Shown: positions 39,714-50,409, counted from the first letter of the stretch. The stretch: DNA of 64,000 bases from Melieria omissa (GCA_963971225.1 OZ020267.1:89951648-90015647), one strand, 5' to 3'. The notes: generated by a model not told the origin, from the sequence alone. Numbers and translations are program-made.

Positions 39714-40892
39714 TTAGACGTCGGTATGGGGGGGATTGGGATCGCTGAGCTTGACGCCGTCCATCAGCTTTTCTGCGTCCCCAATCTCGTCGATGGCCTC
39801 CTCATCCCCGCCGGATGAGCGGAACACCTTCACTTTTGCGTGCCGAACGCCAAAGCGAAGCTTATGGTCTGCCTTTTCCAGGGCAGCCAAGCTCTCCTCG
39901 GTGATCATGAGGAGGAATGACATGCTGGCCTTCTGCGGAGCCTCCGCTTTGATCACCTGCCAGTCAGTCATGGGTATTGATGGGTTGTGCGCTTGCATAT
40001 AAGTCACCAGTTTGTCGGTATCCAGTGGCATATTTGGCAACCATATGCGAGCCCGTGGTCTCCTAGGGACCTCACTGGCCGGGATAAGCTTAAGCCTTAA
40101 GCCTCCCGCTGCCTCCCCTAACTTGGAGATGCAGCTTTCCAGGAAATCCCTAGAAAATTGATCCTCGCATTTGATTACCCGATATCCCCGGATAACCTCC
40201 GCAGAGTCGAAGCTGGGAAGAGGTGCCGCCGGGCTCGCAGTCAGGTTGCCCAATACATGGTCCATTACCAATTGGGTCAACCTGGCCTCGATTTCTCCCC
40301 ACTTTTCCAGTGCTTCTTTGCCGCGGTTGGTGGTAGCGTCGACGAGTGCAACCTGCAGATGGTCACGCACAACGTCACTGAAGATCCTCTTCGGTTTCGA
40401 CGGTTCAGCTGCCCCGGCCACTTTGGGTCGTTTGGTGTCACGGTTCGACTTCTCCTGAGTAGACCGGTTTCGCTTCGTCGCTTCAGTTTTTGGTAAGGTC
40501 GCTTGGTACTCCCGGTACTCATCGACTACCTTCTGAAACCGCACCTTGTCCTCCGCATCCTTGGGATGAGCAGTACCAGCGGCTTCGTTTTTTCTAATCC
40601 TGCCGAGGATAGCCAAAGCCCTCTGGTACTGCTTATACCTGGACGGTGGTCTAGGATTGACCGGTTTCAGTTGGCCCCTTGCTGCAGCGGATGTCGAGGG
40701 TTTCTCAGAGAGGATTGGCGTGCTGTGACCCACAGTGCCAGGCGTCTCTGAGGAAATGGGTATGATTGTATCCTGGCTCGAAGCCAGGAGTTCGTCTTCG
40801 GAGGATGTTCCCGGAACTTCTCTCCTGTCCGTTCGTCTATTGTCCTTGTCCGAAGTCGTGATTTGTCCGAGGCTGGGTTTTTTTGAAGTCAT
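39714..40892 (-). CDS. L1 ORF1, intact, 392 codons
   Basis: An RNA-binding/particle protein of the LINE, by position. The N-terminal 90 residues are Ser/Thr-rich and probably disordered. Then comes a basic RNPRPPSRYKQYQRAL-like region, a lysine-rich patch (TKRNRSTQEKSNRDTKRPK) and a C-terminal globular region (about 165-370) with RGYRVIKCEDQFSRDFLES, RARIWLPNMP and LRFGVRHAKVKVF. This resembles the DUF4780-type domain found in insect LINE ORF1 proteins. No CCHC knuckles. It ends in TAA at 39714-39716, immediately followed by the ORF2 ATG. Confidence 0.82.
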   Translation of the reverse strand: MTSKKPSLGQITTSDKDNRRTDRREVPGTSSEDELLASSQDTIIPISSETPGTVGHSTPILSEKPSTSAAARGQLKPVNPRPPSRYKQYQRALAILGRIRKNEAAGTAHPKDAEDKVRFQKVVDEYREYQATLPKTEATKRNRSTQEKSNRDTKRPKVAGAAEPSKPKRIFSDVVRDHLQVALVDATTNRGKEALEKWGEIEARLTQLVMDHVLGNLTASPAAPLPSFDSAEVIRGYRVIKCEDQFSRDFLESCISKLGEAAGGLRLKLIPASEVPRRPRARIWLPNMPLDTDKLVTYMQAHNPSIPMTDWQVIKAEAPQKASMSFLLMITEESLAALEKADHKLRFGVRHAKVKVFRSSGGDEEAIDEIGDAEKLMDGVKLSDPNPPHTDV

Positions 40893-41482
40893 GTCAACTG
40901 GTTCGTACGGTCACCTGCCCGACCTGGCGGGCTGTGCTAAAACACCGAAGTGCTAGCACGGTGACCAAAGCAAGATTGGGGAAAGGGAGGGTCCGTCACG
41001 GCATAGCCCCTTACCGTGATAAGGCCACCGTTCCTTCCTGAGGCGGCCAGGTATCAGGAAAGCTCCGTTCGAATACAGCCGATATTACTCCCTGGCTGCA
41101 AATCAGTCCGATGGGCACGGGTCGCATAACACCCCGGATTAGGGAGGTTTTCGCTGTGCTACCTTAGCCGACCACGACCAGAACCAGATCTGGAAGTGGC
41201 CGTTTCCAGCCGTCACCACGCGGAGGTGTTAGCACACGCTTCCATCAGCCAACTCAGTTACGGCACGTACACTTTCCAGTGTTACATGTTGATCCCCCTG
41301 AGTGACTGACGGCACGACGGCCTTTGATATTTAAGATACATTTTGTATCAGTGTGCTATATTCTTAAAGATACATTTTGTCATCAGTGGGCAATTTTCTA
41401 AAAAATAACCAAATAACCAAAATCTATTTTCAAAAATAAAAATAACCATTTTTGGTTAAAAATAACCAAAACGGCAACGCTG

Positions 41483-41496
41483 GTTGTTACACCTAA
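41483..41496 (-). pseudogene. L3 LINE: 14-bp sliver between two DNA transposons
   Basis: The sequence GTTGTTACACCTAA lies between the hAT-like and Harbinger-like insertions. It consists of the hAT duplication, the bases ACC and the Harbinger TAA duplication. It is in frame with the L3 endonuclease segments on both outer sides. Confidence 0.75.
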
Positions 41497-41639
41497 AAGT
41501 CGGTATGCAGCTCTCAAGAAAACGCTCAAGAAAAAACGAGCATATGTTTCTTGATCGTAAAAAAGTAGTAGTGAAGTAAATTTGACGTTTGAAAGAAATT
41601 TTGACAAGTTGCTTGCATTCTACTGGAAAATTTTTAATT

Positions 41640-41897
41640 TTAATACATAATAAAATTCAGTTCTCTCCAAATGGACGACGATTGGTAAGTTTTTAATACA
41701 GGTTTTTCCACAGCTGCGCTTATGTGGGCCCAGGCCTGGTCCACAGCATTCTTATTAGCGTGCAATGCACTGCTTATGTTCCAGATCCTGGGCCACTTCT
41801 GCACTTCCTTGGCTAGCTGGTGCTTATCCGCATGGGTAAAATTGAAAGCGCGCTTTTGGCGTTTTGAGCTCGTGGCTTGGCTCGGAGTGGATTCCAT
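41640..41897 (-). CDS. MADF/Myb-like small protein of the Harbinger-like element
   Basis: An 85-codon frame: a basic N-terminus with SSKRQKRAFNFTHADKHQLA, then EVQKWPRIWNISSALHANKN and WAHISAAVEKP. The W...P..W....Y/N+N...W..I spacing resembles MADF or Myb/SANT DNA-binding domains. In PIF/Harbinger elements such a protein brings the transposase to the nucleus and to the ends. The frame after residue 68 probably is not authentic, since a splice donor-like sequence occurs there. The match is by eye and weak. Confidence 0.45.
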   Translation of the reverse strand: MESTPSQATSSKRQKRAFNFTHADKHQLAKEVQKWPRIWNISSALHANKNAVDQAWAHISAAVEKPVLKTYQSSSIWRELNFIMY

Positions 41898-42043
41898 TCT
41901 GAAATTAGTAAAATTACATTAGAAATACATAGGTTAGGTTAGGTTAGGTTACGGAAGGGGCGTGTGCGGCAAGCACTTCCACTCGGAGACCCTGTTGGGT
42001 CCATTGTGAATCCCTTCATTTTCGGAGAAACCGGTGCCTTTTT

Positions 42044-44925
42044 CTATCTGTTGGGATCCCTGTAGATCCAGGCGGGATCTTTTGGGAACCATTTGGTCTT
42101 GACGAGGAAATTGTGTAGATCAGTAATCTGTGCGTATGCTACCTCCGCTAGCCCATCAAAGAACCTTGCCCCAAGAGTCTGGAGTCGTCGTCCTTGTAGT
42201 GATGGGCAGTGGCATAGCAGATGCTCGACCGATTTTACTGCATCCTCGTCTCCGCAGCTCCTGCATAAATCGGCGGTCGCCAAACGCCATTTGCATAGCA
42301 GTGACCTGTGATTACCCCCGTGACCATGCGTATAGCATGCTTGTCGAGGAACAGAAGGCTCTTAGTTTTTCTCGCGTTGAGCGCCGGCCACAGGGTACGT
42401 GCAATCCTGCAGTCGCACCTACTTGTCCAGGCTCTGTTTGTAGCTCGTGTGAGCCACTCCCCTATTGAACCCATCATAGCAGAGATCGGTGGTAGCACCG
42501 CGTTGACCGCCTCGCTGGCTGGCATCGCTGACCCTGCACGGGCTAATTCGTCCGCCTGCTCGTTCCCTTCGATATTGCTATGTCCGGGAACCCAGCACAG
42601 ACGGACCCTGCACTGTCTTATGCCATCCAGTGCTTTCCGACAGTCTAGTACTACCTTTGATTTCACTACGGTGGATTCAATTGCTTTAAGAGCAGCCTGG
42701 CTGTCAACACAAATGACGGCCGCACTAAGTGCCGAGTTTTTTATGTGCTGCGCTGATTTCATAATGGCGAAAACCTCCGACTGGAAAACGCTGCAATAGT
42801 CTGGTAGTCTGTACGACCAGTAGACATTTTGCGTTTCGCAGTAGACACCCGCTCCGGTCCCATCCTCTGTCTTCGAGCCGTCGGTAAAGTAGACTCCCGC
42901 AGAGTCTTCCACCTCGGGCTGTTGCCAGTTGTCTCTGGAGGGATAATCGATGGGGATCTTCAATTTGAAGTCGCTGCGCTTTACCAGCAAATCAGTGGCC
43001 TTACCTAGAAGACCTTGTCCGGTAGAGCTAGTTATTAGAGCATTCAGAATGCTGGAATGTCCATAGTTGCCTGGATTCAGCTGGTTAGACTCCCTCAGCC
43101 TAAGGATTGTCTTTGCTGCGCTGGCCTTTACGAACAAGTCCACTGGGGGAAACAGAAACAATTCCAGGGCCATCCGTGGAGCGCTTTTTGCCGCCCCTGT
43201 GATTGCCAAGGTGGCAAGTCTCTGCACTTTCTCCAGACTGCTTCGGTTGCTCTTTTTGTCCATGGCTGGCCACCATACATGAGAACCATAGGTAATGATG
43301 GGTCTGATAACCGCAGTGTACATCCAATGGATGATATACAGTTTTAATCCCCATTTTTTACCAAAGGCTCCCCTGCAGGCATACAGCGCGTTGAGTCCCT
43401 TTTTCATTCTTTCCTCAATGTTTCGCTTCCACGAAAGTTTTGAGTCCAGAATAATGCCAAGATATTTGGCCTCTTTTGATAGCTTCAGGGGATGCCCGTC
43501 CACACAGGGAAGAGCGAATTCCTGAATCTTCGTTTTCTTGGTGAACATCTTCTGATGGAAGCCGGTCCTATCGTTGAGTTGATTATCCTGTCTTGCAGCA
43601 TAGTTCCAACCCAATCGATAACGAAGCTTTCCACACTATGAGCACGAAGTGCCTCTGTTATGGCCTCAGTGGTGACATTGTTGAAAGCTCCCTCTATATC
43701 TAGGAAAGCCGCCATTGTGTACTCCCTTAAGGCCAACGAATTCTCTATGGGGGCAACTACGCTGTGCAGTGCACTGTCTACCGACCTCCCCTGGAGGTAG
43801 GCATGTTGTGCATTACAGAGCTCAGAAGCTAGCCCCCGGTTGTCTCTTATATGTTTGTCCAGCAGCCTCTCCAGCGTTTTCAATAAGAATGAGGAGAGGC
43901 TGATGGGTCTATAGTCTTTAGCCGTGGTGTGGCTGGGTTTTCCTGCCTTTGGTATAAAGACTACTTTGACCTCTCTTCACTGCTTTGGCACTACATTCCC
44001 TAGTAAGCATCCCTTAAAAATGTTTACAAGGGGTTGCAGAATACAGTCTCCGGCCTGTTGTAGCATTGCTGGAATGATACCGTCAGGCCCCGCGGACTTG
44101 TAGGGGTCAAACGACCTTATGGCCCATTCGACCTTAACCTTGTCCACTATTGTGGCAACAGCTTCCGGTGGTGTAGTTGTTCCGAGTTGCTCTGGGAGAT
44201 TATCCGAGTCAGTAGGAACATGACACTGGGGAAAGTGTGCCTCCATTAGAGCCACGAGCGAATCTTCACTTGACTCCGCCCATGATCCGTCCGGCTTGCG
44301 GATGCAGCTAAGAGCACAGTGCTGCTTAGACAGGACTTTCCTTGGCCTGGACGCCTCGTTGACACAGTCTATCGATTCGCAGAAGGTTCTCCACGATTCT
44401 CTTTTGGCTTTGCAAATAGCCTTCTTGAAGGCGTTGAAACTGGATCGGTATGCGTTCCAGTCCCTTGCCTCTCCACTTAATTTTGCTCTATTGAACAGTC
44501 GCCTTGTCTCCTGACGTAGTAGTCGAAGCTCAGGATCCCACCAGCTGTCGCTGTGCTTCCTCTTGACTCGACTTACCGTACAGGAAGACTTAAAGGCAGC
44601 GTTCAAAGTGCCCGTTAGGAGTTCAACCGAGTTCTCAATCGCGCGCTTGTCTGTGACTGGGGCGAAACGTTTCGGCCTCAGTCTTGAACGAACGATGGTC
44701 GCGAATTTCTCACAGTTTGCCCTCCTTGGGTTCAAAGGTGGTAATTTACAAACCACGTCAAAATTGACATCGAAGAGTATTCGGTTGTGGTCCGAGAAGG
44801 AACAGCCGTCCGATACTCTGAATTAGGGCCACATCGATATCCTCCTCCTCCATGAACCTCATCAAGTCGTGGGTTGCTGCTTTGGAGTGATGCAAGTTAA
44901 TTTGCACCACTCGTAGCTGTTCCAT
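42044..44925 (-). pseudogene. L2 ORF2 with endonuclease and RT deletions
   Basis: Starts MEQLRVVQINLHHSKAATHD (44925) and reaches DVALIQ. It then jumps to the end of the endonuclease (about 44830), so the catalytic middle is missing. Reverse transcriptase fingers follow (SFDPYKSAGPDGIIPAML to about 43977; AQHAYLQGRSVDSALH and MAAFLDIEGAFNNV in 43883-43560). The GVLSP-to-YADD block is deleted at about 43545-43575. The frame 43614-42235 reads thumb, RNase H (VYFTDGSKTEDG, FQSEVFAI, ICVDSQAAL, WVPGHSNIEGNEQAD) and a CRSCGDEDAVKSVEHLLCHC cluster at the end in a shifted frame. It is not functional. Confidence 0.88.
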
Positions 44926-45016
44926 CTGTGGCTTGTTCACGGTGACCCGGAAAACGCGCCTTGATTGAACCCAACCCGAACTTGATGACGCCCGAGCGGT
45001 GAAAGAGGTGAGTGTA

Positions 45017-45880
45017 TCATAGACGATCAACAGCGATCGTCAAATCATTTCCCACTCCATTCTTGCTCTTCACATTCGTCAGAACTCTCGAACTCTGGAC
45101 CGCCAGTTCCTTGTTTTGTACGCCTATAACCTTCAGCACGGATTCGGCCTCCGGCACCGGGGGCGGTATCCATACTGAGACTATAGGCCTCAAAGGGAGA
45201 ATGGATCGGGAGACGACCTTTAACTTGGCGCCCGGCCAGAGTTCGCCCAGGCCACCGATTGCAGAACGGATGAAATCCAGAGATTTCGTGTTACCGCAGC
45301 CGATGACCTTGACGCCTCTCTGCCAGCCCGCTCCGTCGAAGATGGTCTCCTCACCATCAGCCCGAACTATGGCATCCAGAATCTTCGATTCAACAAGCAG
45401 CGAGTTGGCGGCCGAGATTTTCCCATCGGGGTCATTCCGGTCAATAACGGCTGCCTGCAACTCGTTGGGGACGGAAAAACTAGTAGACTGGTAAGTCTTA
45501 GGTTTTTTCGCCTCTTTCTGAGTCTCTTCACCGAATCTGGCCCTCTTGGCAGCTTTGCCAGCCTTAGAGATAGACGTAGCTGCTTCCGAGGTACCGTCCC
45601 CGGTGATGGTCGGCTTTTTTACTCTTGTGGCGGCAGTTTTTGTCTCCTTCGGAGGGTCACCCAGCAAGGTGGCTTCCAGATCGGGGTCCAGTGTATCGAT
45701 GCTGCTACCCTGTGATAAGGTAATAGCTTCATCGTCGGTGGCAGCACCGATACGCAGACCGCACAATCTTGAGCCTATGTCTAGGCCCTCCTCATTCGAC
45801 TGTAAGGCTGGTTGTCGTTGAAGCGACATTGCCTTCTTCCCAGTAGCATTAGTAGACTGCGTGACCTGGGGTCCCGCCAC
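45017..45880 (-). CDS. L2 ORF1, 287 codons
   Basis: ORF1 protein related in plan to that of L1: Ser/Thr/Asp-rich N-terminal half with basic KAAKRARFGEETQKEAKK patch, then a C-terminal region (VKVIGCGNTKSLDFIRSAIG, LPLRPIVSVWIPPPVPEAE) like the DUF4780-type domain of L1. It lacks the last about 60 residues seen in L1, and the stop lies about 90 nt before the ORF2 ATG. It may therefore be truncated by a frameshift. Confidence 0.7.
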   Translation of the reverse strand: MAGPQVTQSTNATGKKAMSLQRQPALQSNEEGLDIGSRLCGLRIGAATDDEAITLSQGSSIDTLDPDLEATLLGDPPKETKTAATRVKKPTITGDGTSEAATSISKAGKAAKRARFGEETQKEAKKPKTYQSTSFSVPNELQAAVIDRNDPDGKISAANSLLVESKILDAIVRADGEETIFDGAGWQRGVKVIGCGNTKSLDFIRSAIGGLGELWPGAKLKVVSRSILPLRPIVSVWIPPPVPEAESVLKVIGVQNKELAVQSSRVLTNVKSKNGVGNDLTIAVDRL

Positions 45881-46310
45881 ACAGCCTGAGAAGTTGCTTG
45901 ATCTCGACGCCAGGTGGCCTTATCGCTCACCACCTACCGCCGGTACTGGGGATCCGACTCCCTGCACCGTAACAGTCAACTCTTTCTCTGCCACCTCAGA
46001 CGGACGAAAGACACCTCTTCCCTGTGGGATTTCTTTTGAGTCTGCCATCCCACGCACAAAAAGACTCGGACGCGACCGCCCCTAACATGGGGAAAACAGA
46101 CGTCGTTGTGTGCCGCCCCTAACCTGGGGAAACAGACGCACACCGGGTAGGTCTTAGTTGTTGCTCCTCCACCGGCCTGCCTAACTTGGGTACCCCTGTC
46201 AGAAGACAGCGCAATTGCTGCCTCCGGTCAGTATAGTCCGGTGAATCATCGCTAACGTAAACCCCCACACCACGACAAGGTGCCTACCCGAGTGGGGGAA
46301 GAAATACATA

Positions 46311-46567
46311 AAAACAAATTAAATTGGAAGTTTACTTACTTTTGTCACTGCAGCTGTCACTTTTCCTTTGAGTAATAAATAGGTACACATATGTTTCTTG
46401 CCGAAATCAGTGTTGTCATGTCACTTTTCAATGAAAAAAAGTATTAAAAAACCGAATCAGTTTTCTTGTGAGGTGCATACACCTCAAGTAAATTTGACTC
46501 AAGGAAATTTCCTTGAGCTTTTTTTTATATGAAGTTTTCGCTTTTCTTGAGAGCTTCATACCGATCT
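46311..46567. other. Right part of the Harbinger-like element
   Basis: Non-coding end of the element beyond L2, AT-rich with a CTCAAGGAAATTTCCTTGAG palindrome (46498-46517) near the terminal inverted repeat. Confidence 0.6.
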
Positions 46568-46990
46568 TAATGTCCGAAATTACCTGAACGTTCCTTTCTG
46601 CCAAACCTTTAATTTGGCCCCTGCACACCCAGGGTTCCTAGACCAGCACTACACTCAGTCTAGACCTGAGGGTTGCCCTCGCGATGACTGCCGAGGCGGC
46701 CTTCGCGTGGTGCAGATTGATCTGCCCAACTTAAGTGTTGGTCATCTCCGTCTCAGGATCTGCCGGCTACGTCTTTATCCTCTTTCAGACCGCCTTCCTT
46801 GTCTGGGTCCGACAGGGGGACTCTGTCCGAGTCTTCATCCTCGGCGGCCATGCTCAGCATTGAGAGGTCGATCGCGTCGATCCCCTCAGCTTCGTGAGGT
46901 AGAAGGCTGATTTCTTCGATGACCTCACTGCTGGCAGCTTCCTTCTCGACCAGAGTAGCCATCTCCTTCGGAATCTCTGATCAACAGATA
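46568..46990 (-). pseudogene. L3 LINE: end of ORF1 and start of endonuclease
   Basis: The minus strand reads an acidic ORF1 end (46962-46753: EVIEEISLLPHEAEGIDAID), then in shifted frame an ORF2 start (INLHHAKAASAVIARATL), and EPWVCRGQIKGLAERNVQV, the typical first endonuclease block. It stops at the TAA target duplication of the Harbinger-like element. The downstream half is at 33490-34437. Confidence 0.82.
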
Positions 46991-47080
46991 GAACAGACAG
47001 AAATTTGAAATAGAATAAAATTTAGATGTATGAATCTACAGACTGAGATCCAAAACATGCATGTGTTCCTTACCTTACAT

Positions 47081-48609
47081 AAGGTCCGTTTCATAATTAT
47101 AACCCCACTTGATTTTCCTGAATATCTTGAAAACCAGAAGTGCTATCAAAAATGCGTCTTCTGATGAAATTGCACTGGCTAATAGTGCAATTTGATAACA
47201 ATAAAAAAATCAAAATCGTGGCAACTTCTTTATAAAAAAGAATTTTGTATATATTTAGTGTTTCATAGCATGCAGTTTGGTTGCATACTGATTTAGGTAG
47301 TTAAGAATTAATCATGTTGTGTATGATGCCACGAGAAAATGTTTAACCGATATCGAGAAAGGACAAATTCTCGCGTTTAAACAGGAAAACGTAGGAACTC
47401 GCGAAATTGGGCGCAGGATTGACAGGAGCTAGAGCGTTGTCCAAAATTTGTTGAAGGACAAAGACTCCTACGGGTCCAAGAAACGTTCTGGGCGAACAAA
47501 ATCGTTGAATCAACGCAGCGACTCCCATATTATACGCGAGGTAAGCAATTCTTCGCAAACGCTGAGTCAACTAAAGAGCACTTGTGACGTCAGTGTGCCT
47601 AGAGCAACAGTCTGGCGCACCATCAAATGCAGTAAAAACATCGTATTGAGGGCTGCGCCCAGACTTTTGGCCCGTCATAAAACCGCTAGACTCACAATTG
47701 CTCTCCAGAACAGGGGTGACGATTGGAAAAAAGTTCAAATAGTTTTAAATTGGTTTATGCTTACCACTAATGCTTCTTCTTATTTTAGGTAATGTTTTTT
47801 GATGAAAAAGAATGGAATTTGGATGGGCCGGACGGATATCATGGCTACTGGCGAGACTTGCGGAAAGAACTTGAATTTTATTCCAAATGGAACTTCGGTA
47901 GTGGAACAGTGATAGTCTGGGGTGCAATTTCATCCGAAGGATGTCTCGAACTACAATTTACATCGAGCCGAATGAAAAGCAGTGACTACATTAGCGTGCT
48001 GCGCATGAGTACTTCCTTTTTTGATTCAACAGACACCCAATGGCTATGTATTCCAACAAGACAATGCCGCCATCCAACCAAGTCGCGAAACCATGACTTG
48101 GTTTTCAGCCAATAATGTGGAAGTTATGGATTGGCCGGCGTACTCCCAGACCTCAAACCCTTCGAAAATTTGTGGGGAATTCTAGTTCGTCGCGTCTACG
48201 CAGGAAACAAGCTATTTAACACCGATGTTAATCTGAAAAGTACCATTCTCAAAGAATGGTACAACATCGTAAATGTAATGCAAAAATTGATTCATAGCAT
48301 GAATGATAGAATATCCAATGTTGTGTTAAATAAAGGAAAACAGTTGCAAAACTAACCATGCGATTTTCTTCTTCTTGAAACCCATTTTTGCCTACTTAAC
48401 ACAAGTAGCGTTATAAATATGAAATATTGAATATATAAAAAATTCTTTCTTATAAGGAAGTAGCCACGATTTTTGAATTGTTTTTTATTGTTATCAAATT
48501 GCACTATTACCAGTGAAATTTCATCAGAAGACGCTTTTTTGATAGCACTGCTGGTTTTCGAGATATTCAGGAAAATCAAGTGGCGTTATAATTATGAAAC
48601 GGACCTTTT
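47081..48609 (+). mobile_element. Tc1-like transposon with long inverted repeats
   Basis: Ends are inverted copies of about 185 bp: 47081-47266 starts AAGGTCCGTTTCATAATTAT and 48425-48609 is its inverse, with scattered mismatches. They enclose one broken transposase. The exact outer TA duplication is unclear (TTACAT left; CCTTTTTTT right). Confidence 0.88.
47330..48355 (+). pseudogene. Tc1-like transposase, broken
   Basis: N-terminal paired-type helix-turn-helix sequence (LTDIEKGQILAFKQENVGTR, EIGRRIDRS) runs into a stop, then QNLLKDKDSYGSKKRSGRTK and VSVPRATVWRTIKCSKN. The first catalytic Asp region is FFDEKEWNLDGPDGYHGYWRD (47795-47860). The middle (IVWGAIS, SSDYI) is readable. The second region (DNAAI-like, then YSPDLKP and FENLWG near 48140-48175) is in shifted frames. 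At least three frame breaks and a stop make it inactive. The order fits Tc1 DD34E transposases. Confidence 0.85.
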
Positions 48610-49095
48610 TTTGGTCCTGAAAGTTTAAAATAGAAAATTTAGTTAAAATGAGACAATTTTTGTATTCATTTGATATCCATATCTTCATCATTGCACAACC
48701 GCAAATATTAAAAAAAAAATCGAAATATGTATGCCCAAACTATTATATTAGAAAATTGTTGTTTATGTTGGTATATATATATTTTTTTACGTGTTCATTC
48801 CTCTCTGGAGCATAGGGCCTCCACAAGACAGCCTTGTGATTTACGTTAATTAGTTGTGTTGTTCTGCTAGGGTAGGTGATTGGCCTGCCGCAGGTAGTCC
48901 TAAGTGATGGAATCATCTAACGCCGCTCAGGAACGTCGCCTCCGCTCTTAGCGCCATCTGTTGTGAGGAGGTTACAGCAGAATGGTTGGGGACCTCGCTA
49001 GGATCAGGTTGGTGCGCGCTGTTTTTGCAGTTGTCCGCTTCCCCTTGCAGATGTCGCTCGTGTGCATGTTTTGCGTAACTGTTTATTTGTTTGCT
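48610..49095. other. Unassigned non-coding DNA
   Basis: AT-rich to 48790, then a GC-richer stretch to 49070 with no coding potential and no family that I recognise. Confidence 0.5.
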
Positions 49096-49335
49096 TTATA
49101 TCAGCCGCACAGCGCATAATTGCGCGTTCTATTGCGTGGAAGTAAGTGGAATAGGAATAATTGGGTTGGGAATCAATGAACTTGGATATGTTGCAGGGTT
49201 TTTAGGAAAATTTAGAGAACAGGAAAAATCGGAAAAATTGGTTGGAAAAGTGCGGGGACCGTGCACACGGCGGGAGTTAAACCCACGACCTCTGGGATGA
49301 CAGTCTAGTGCACTCACGCTAGGCTATCGAGGCTG
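49096..49335 (-). mobile_element. Possible tRNA-derived SINE
   Basis: On the minus strand an A-box-like TAGCCTAGCGTGAGTG and a B-box-like GGTTTAACTCC (about 49272-49282) lie about 35 nt apart, followed by a TTTTTCC-rich body. It looks like a tRNA head plus unrelated tail. It could also be a decayed tRNA pseudogene. Confidence 0.5.
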
Positions 49336-49872
49336 CCGAGGCTGTTGCTATATAACTTTTAAATATAATTTTTCGTTGCCGATAACTGTTATTTTGAGAA
49401 TTTTGTTTTACGTGATTCATATCTTGTATGAAAGAAAACAAATTTTTGTAATGCTACATTTTTAATATGAATTCATTTTTTATTTGCGTCAATACACCGT
49501 GATTTGACTCCATACAACCGCGGGACAAAATTAGAAGGAGTGGTCCGTTCTTCATAAAATTTTGTATACTAGTTAAACATGGTCTGCTGAACTGAAATCT
49601 ATTTAGTTTTTCTTAAACTGTTATAGTTTAGCAATGCCTGAAACTTAAATTTTCAATTTTCGTCGTTTTTGTTGAGCTATAGCAACGAGTGTGTTGGCTA
49701 GATTTTTCAGATTTTACATTTCATCGGTAACGTCAACATTGATAATTCCAAAAAGAAACAGAAATTGTCTTAGGAACCTCTGGTTTTGCAATAAAAATGA
49801 TTATAATAGACGTAAGTTTAGCATTTTTGCCGATTTTATCATTTTTCGTGCTGATTGCATACTTTCAGGCAT
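49336..49872. other. Unassigned AT-rich non-coding DNA
   Basis: No coding potential or repeats recognised. It ends with AAAT (49873-49876), the left target duplication of element Y. Confidence 0.5.
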
Positions 49873-50409
49873 AAATTGTAATGGATCCTGTGTTGGGCGC
49901 TATTTATGCAATAGACCCTTCCAAAAGGACCTGCTGGTATGGTTGTAGTGCAATGTCGAGCGGGTGTGCATGCTAGCTGGGTACCAGGTCGAGCACCTGC
50001 CGCTACATACCAACAATACACAAAGTCATTCATGCACGTCGGTTTTTCTTACTAGAAAACACCCAAAAAAAGAAGAAGATGACACTCTCACACCGCGGAC
50101 AATTCTACCTATCAACCGGCCATGCAACTTGACATACGGACAATCGGACGGACAATACCACTTATGAACCTACTCGTCCACCCCGCAGGTGTAGAGTATA
50201 AGTTCACGCAAGCAGCAGTGAGGCGACAACACCGAGGTGGCAACAACAAGATGGGGACCTAAGGTGTTCTATGGCCCCCGGCTCTCCCCTTCCCAACCTT
50301 AGCGAGAGCGTTTCCGTCTCTCCCGACCCATCCATTTGGCAACGACGCCGATCACATTCAATATCTATTTACATTTTATTCATTTTGATACTTATGCTAA
50401 ACATTATTT

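Larger units (their letters stand above)
36006..41330 (-). mobile_element. L1: LOA-like LINE with RNase H, nearly complete
   Basis: Minus-strand LINE of about 5.3 kb. Its 3' end is at the left in a CCAA-type repeat (GGTTGGTTGGTTGGTTA on the + strand, 36007-36023). ORF1 is intact, ORF2 has one frameshift, and a 5' UTR of about 430 bp (40893 to about 41330) precedes. The domain order endonuclease, reverse transcriptase, RNase H and the 3' tetranucleotide repeat suggest the LOA clade. The 5' boundary is approximate and I found no target duplication. Confidence 0.85.
34438..41482. mobile_element. hAT-like DNA element (non-coding), host to L1 and others
   Basis: Terminal inverted repeats CAGCGTTGCC (34438-34447) and GGCAACGCTG (41473-41482) are flanked by a perfect 8-bp duplication GTTGTTAC (34430-34437 and 41483-41490), the hAT signature. 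Subterminal regions are rich in AAAATAACCAAA-type repeats. I see no transposase. Excluding nested insertions (MITE, foldback, solo LTR, L1) the element itself is under 1 kb. Confidence 0.9.
41932..46299 (-). mobile_element. L2: LOA-like LINE with RNase H, internally deleted
   Basis: Minus-strand LINE of 4368 bp with an exact 11-bp target duplication AGAAATACATA (41921-41931 and 46300-46310). The 3' end is a CCTAA-type repeat (about four units, 41932-41951). ORF1 is open. ORF2 has lost parts of the endonuclease and the catalytic block of the reverse transcriptase. Confidence 0.93.
41497..46567. mobile_element. PIF/Harbinger-like DNA element, host to L2
   Basis: Inverted ends (AAGTCGGTATGCAGCTCTCA left; AGATCGGTATGAAGCTCTCA from the right) are flanked by TAA (41494-41496 and 46568-46570), fitting the TWA target of PIF/Harbinger. 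Inside is a small MADF/Myb-like frame (41640-41897), the type of accessory protein such elements encode. No transposase is visible. Outside L2 only about 0.7 kb of the element remains. Confidence 0.75.

Noticed and set aside
41680..41710. A GTAAGT...CAG mini-intron on the + strand
   Set aside because: Only about 18 bp between donor and acceptor, far too short to be spliced, and on the strand opposite the MADF-like frame.
41932..41955. (TTAGG)n as a telomere or telomere relic
   Set aside because: Only about four units, exactly at the 3' end of a LINE inside its target duplication. Better explained as the LINE tail.
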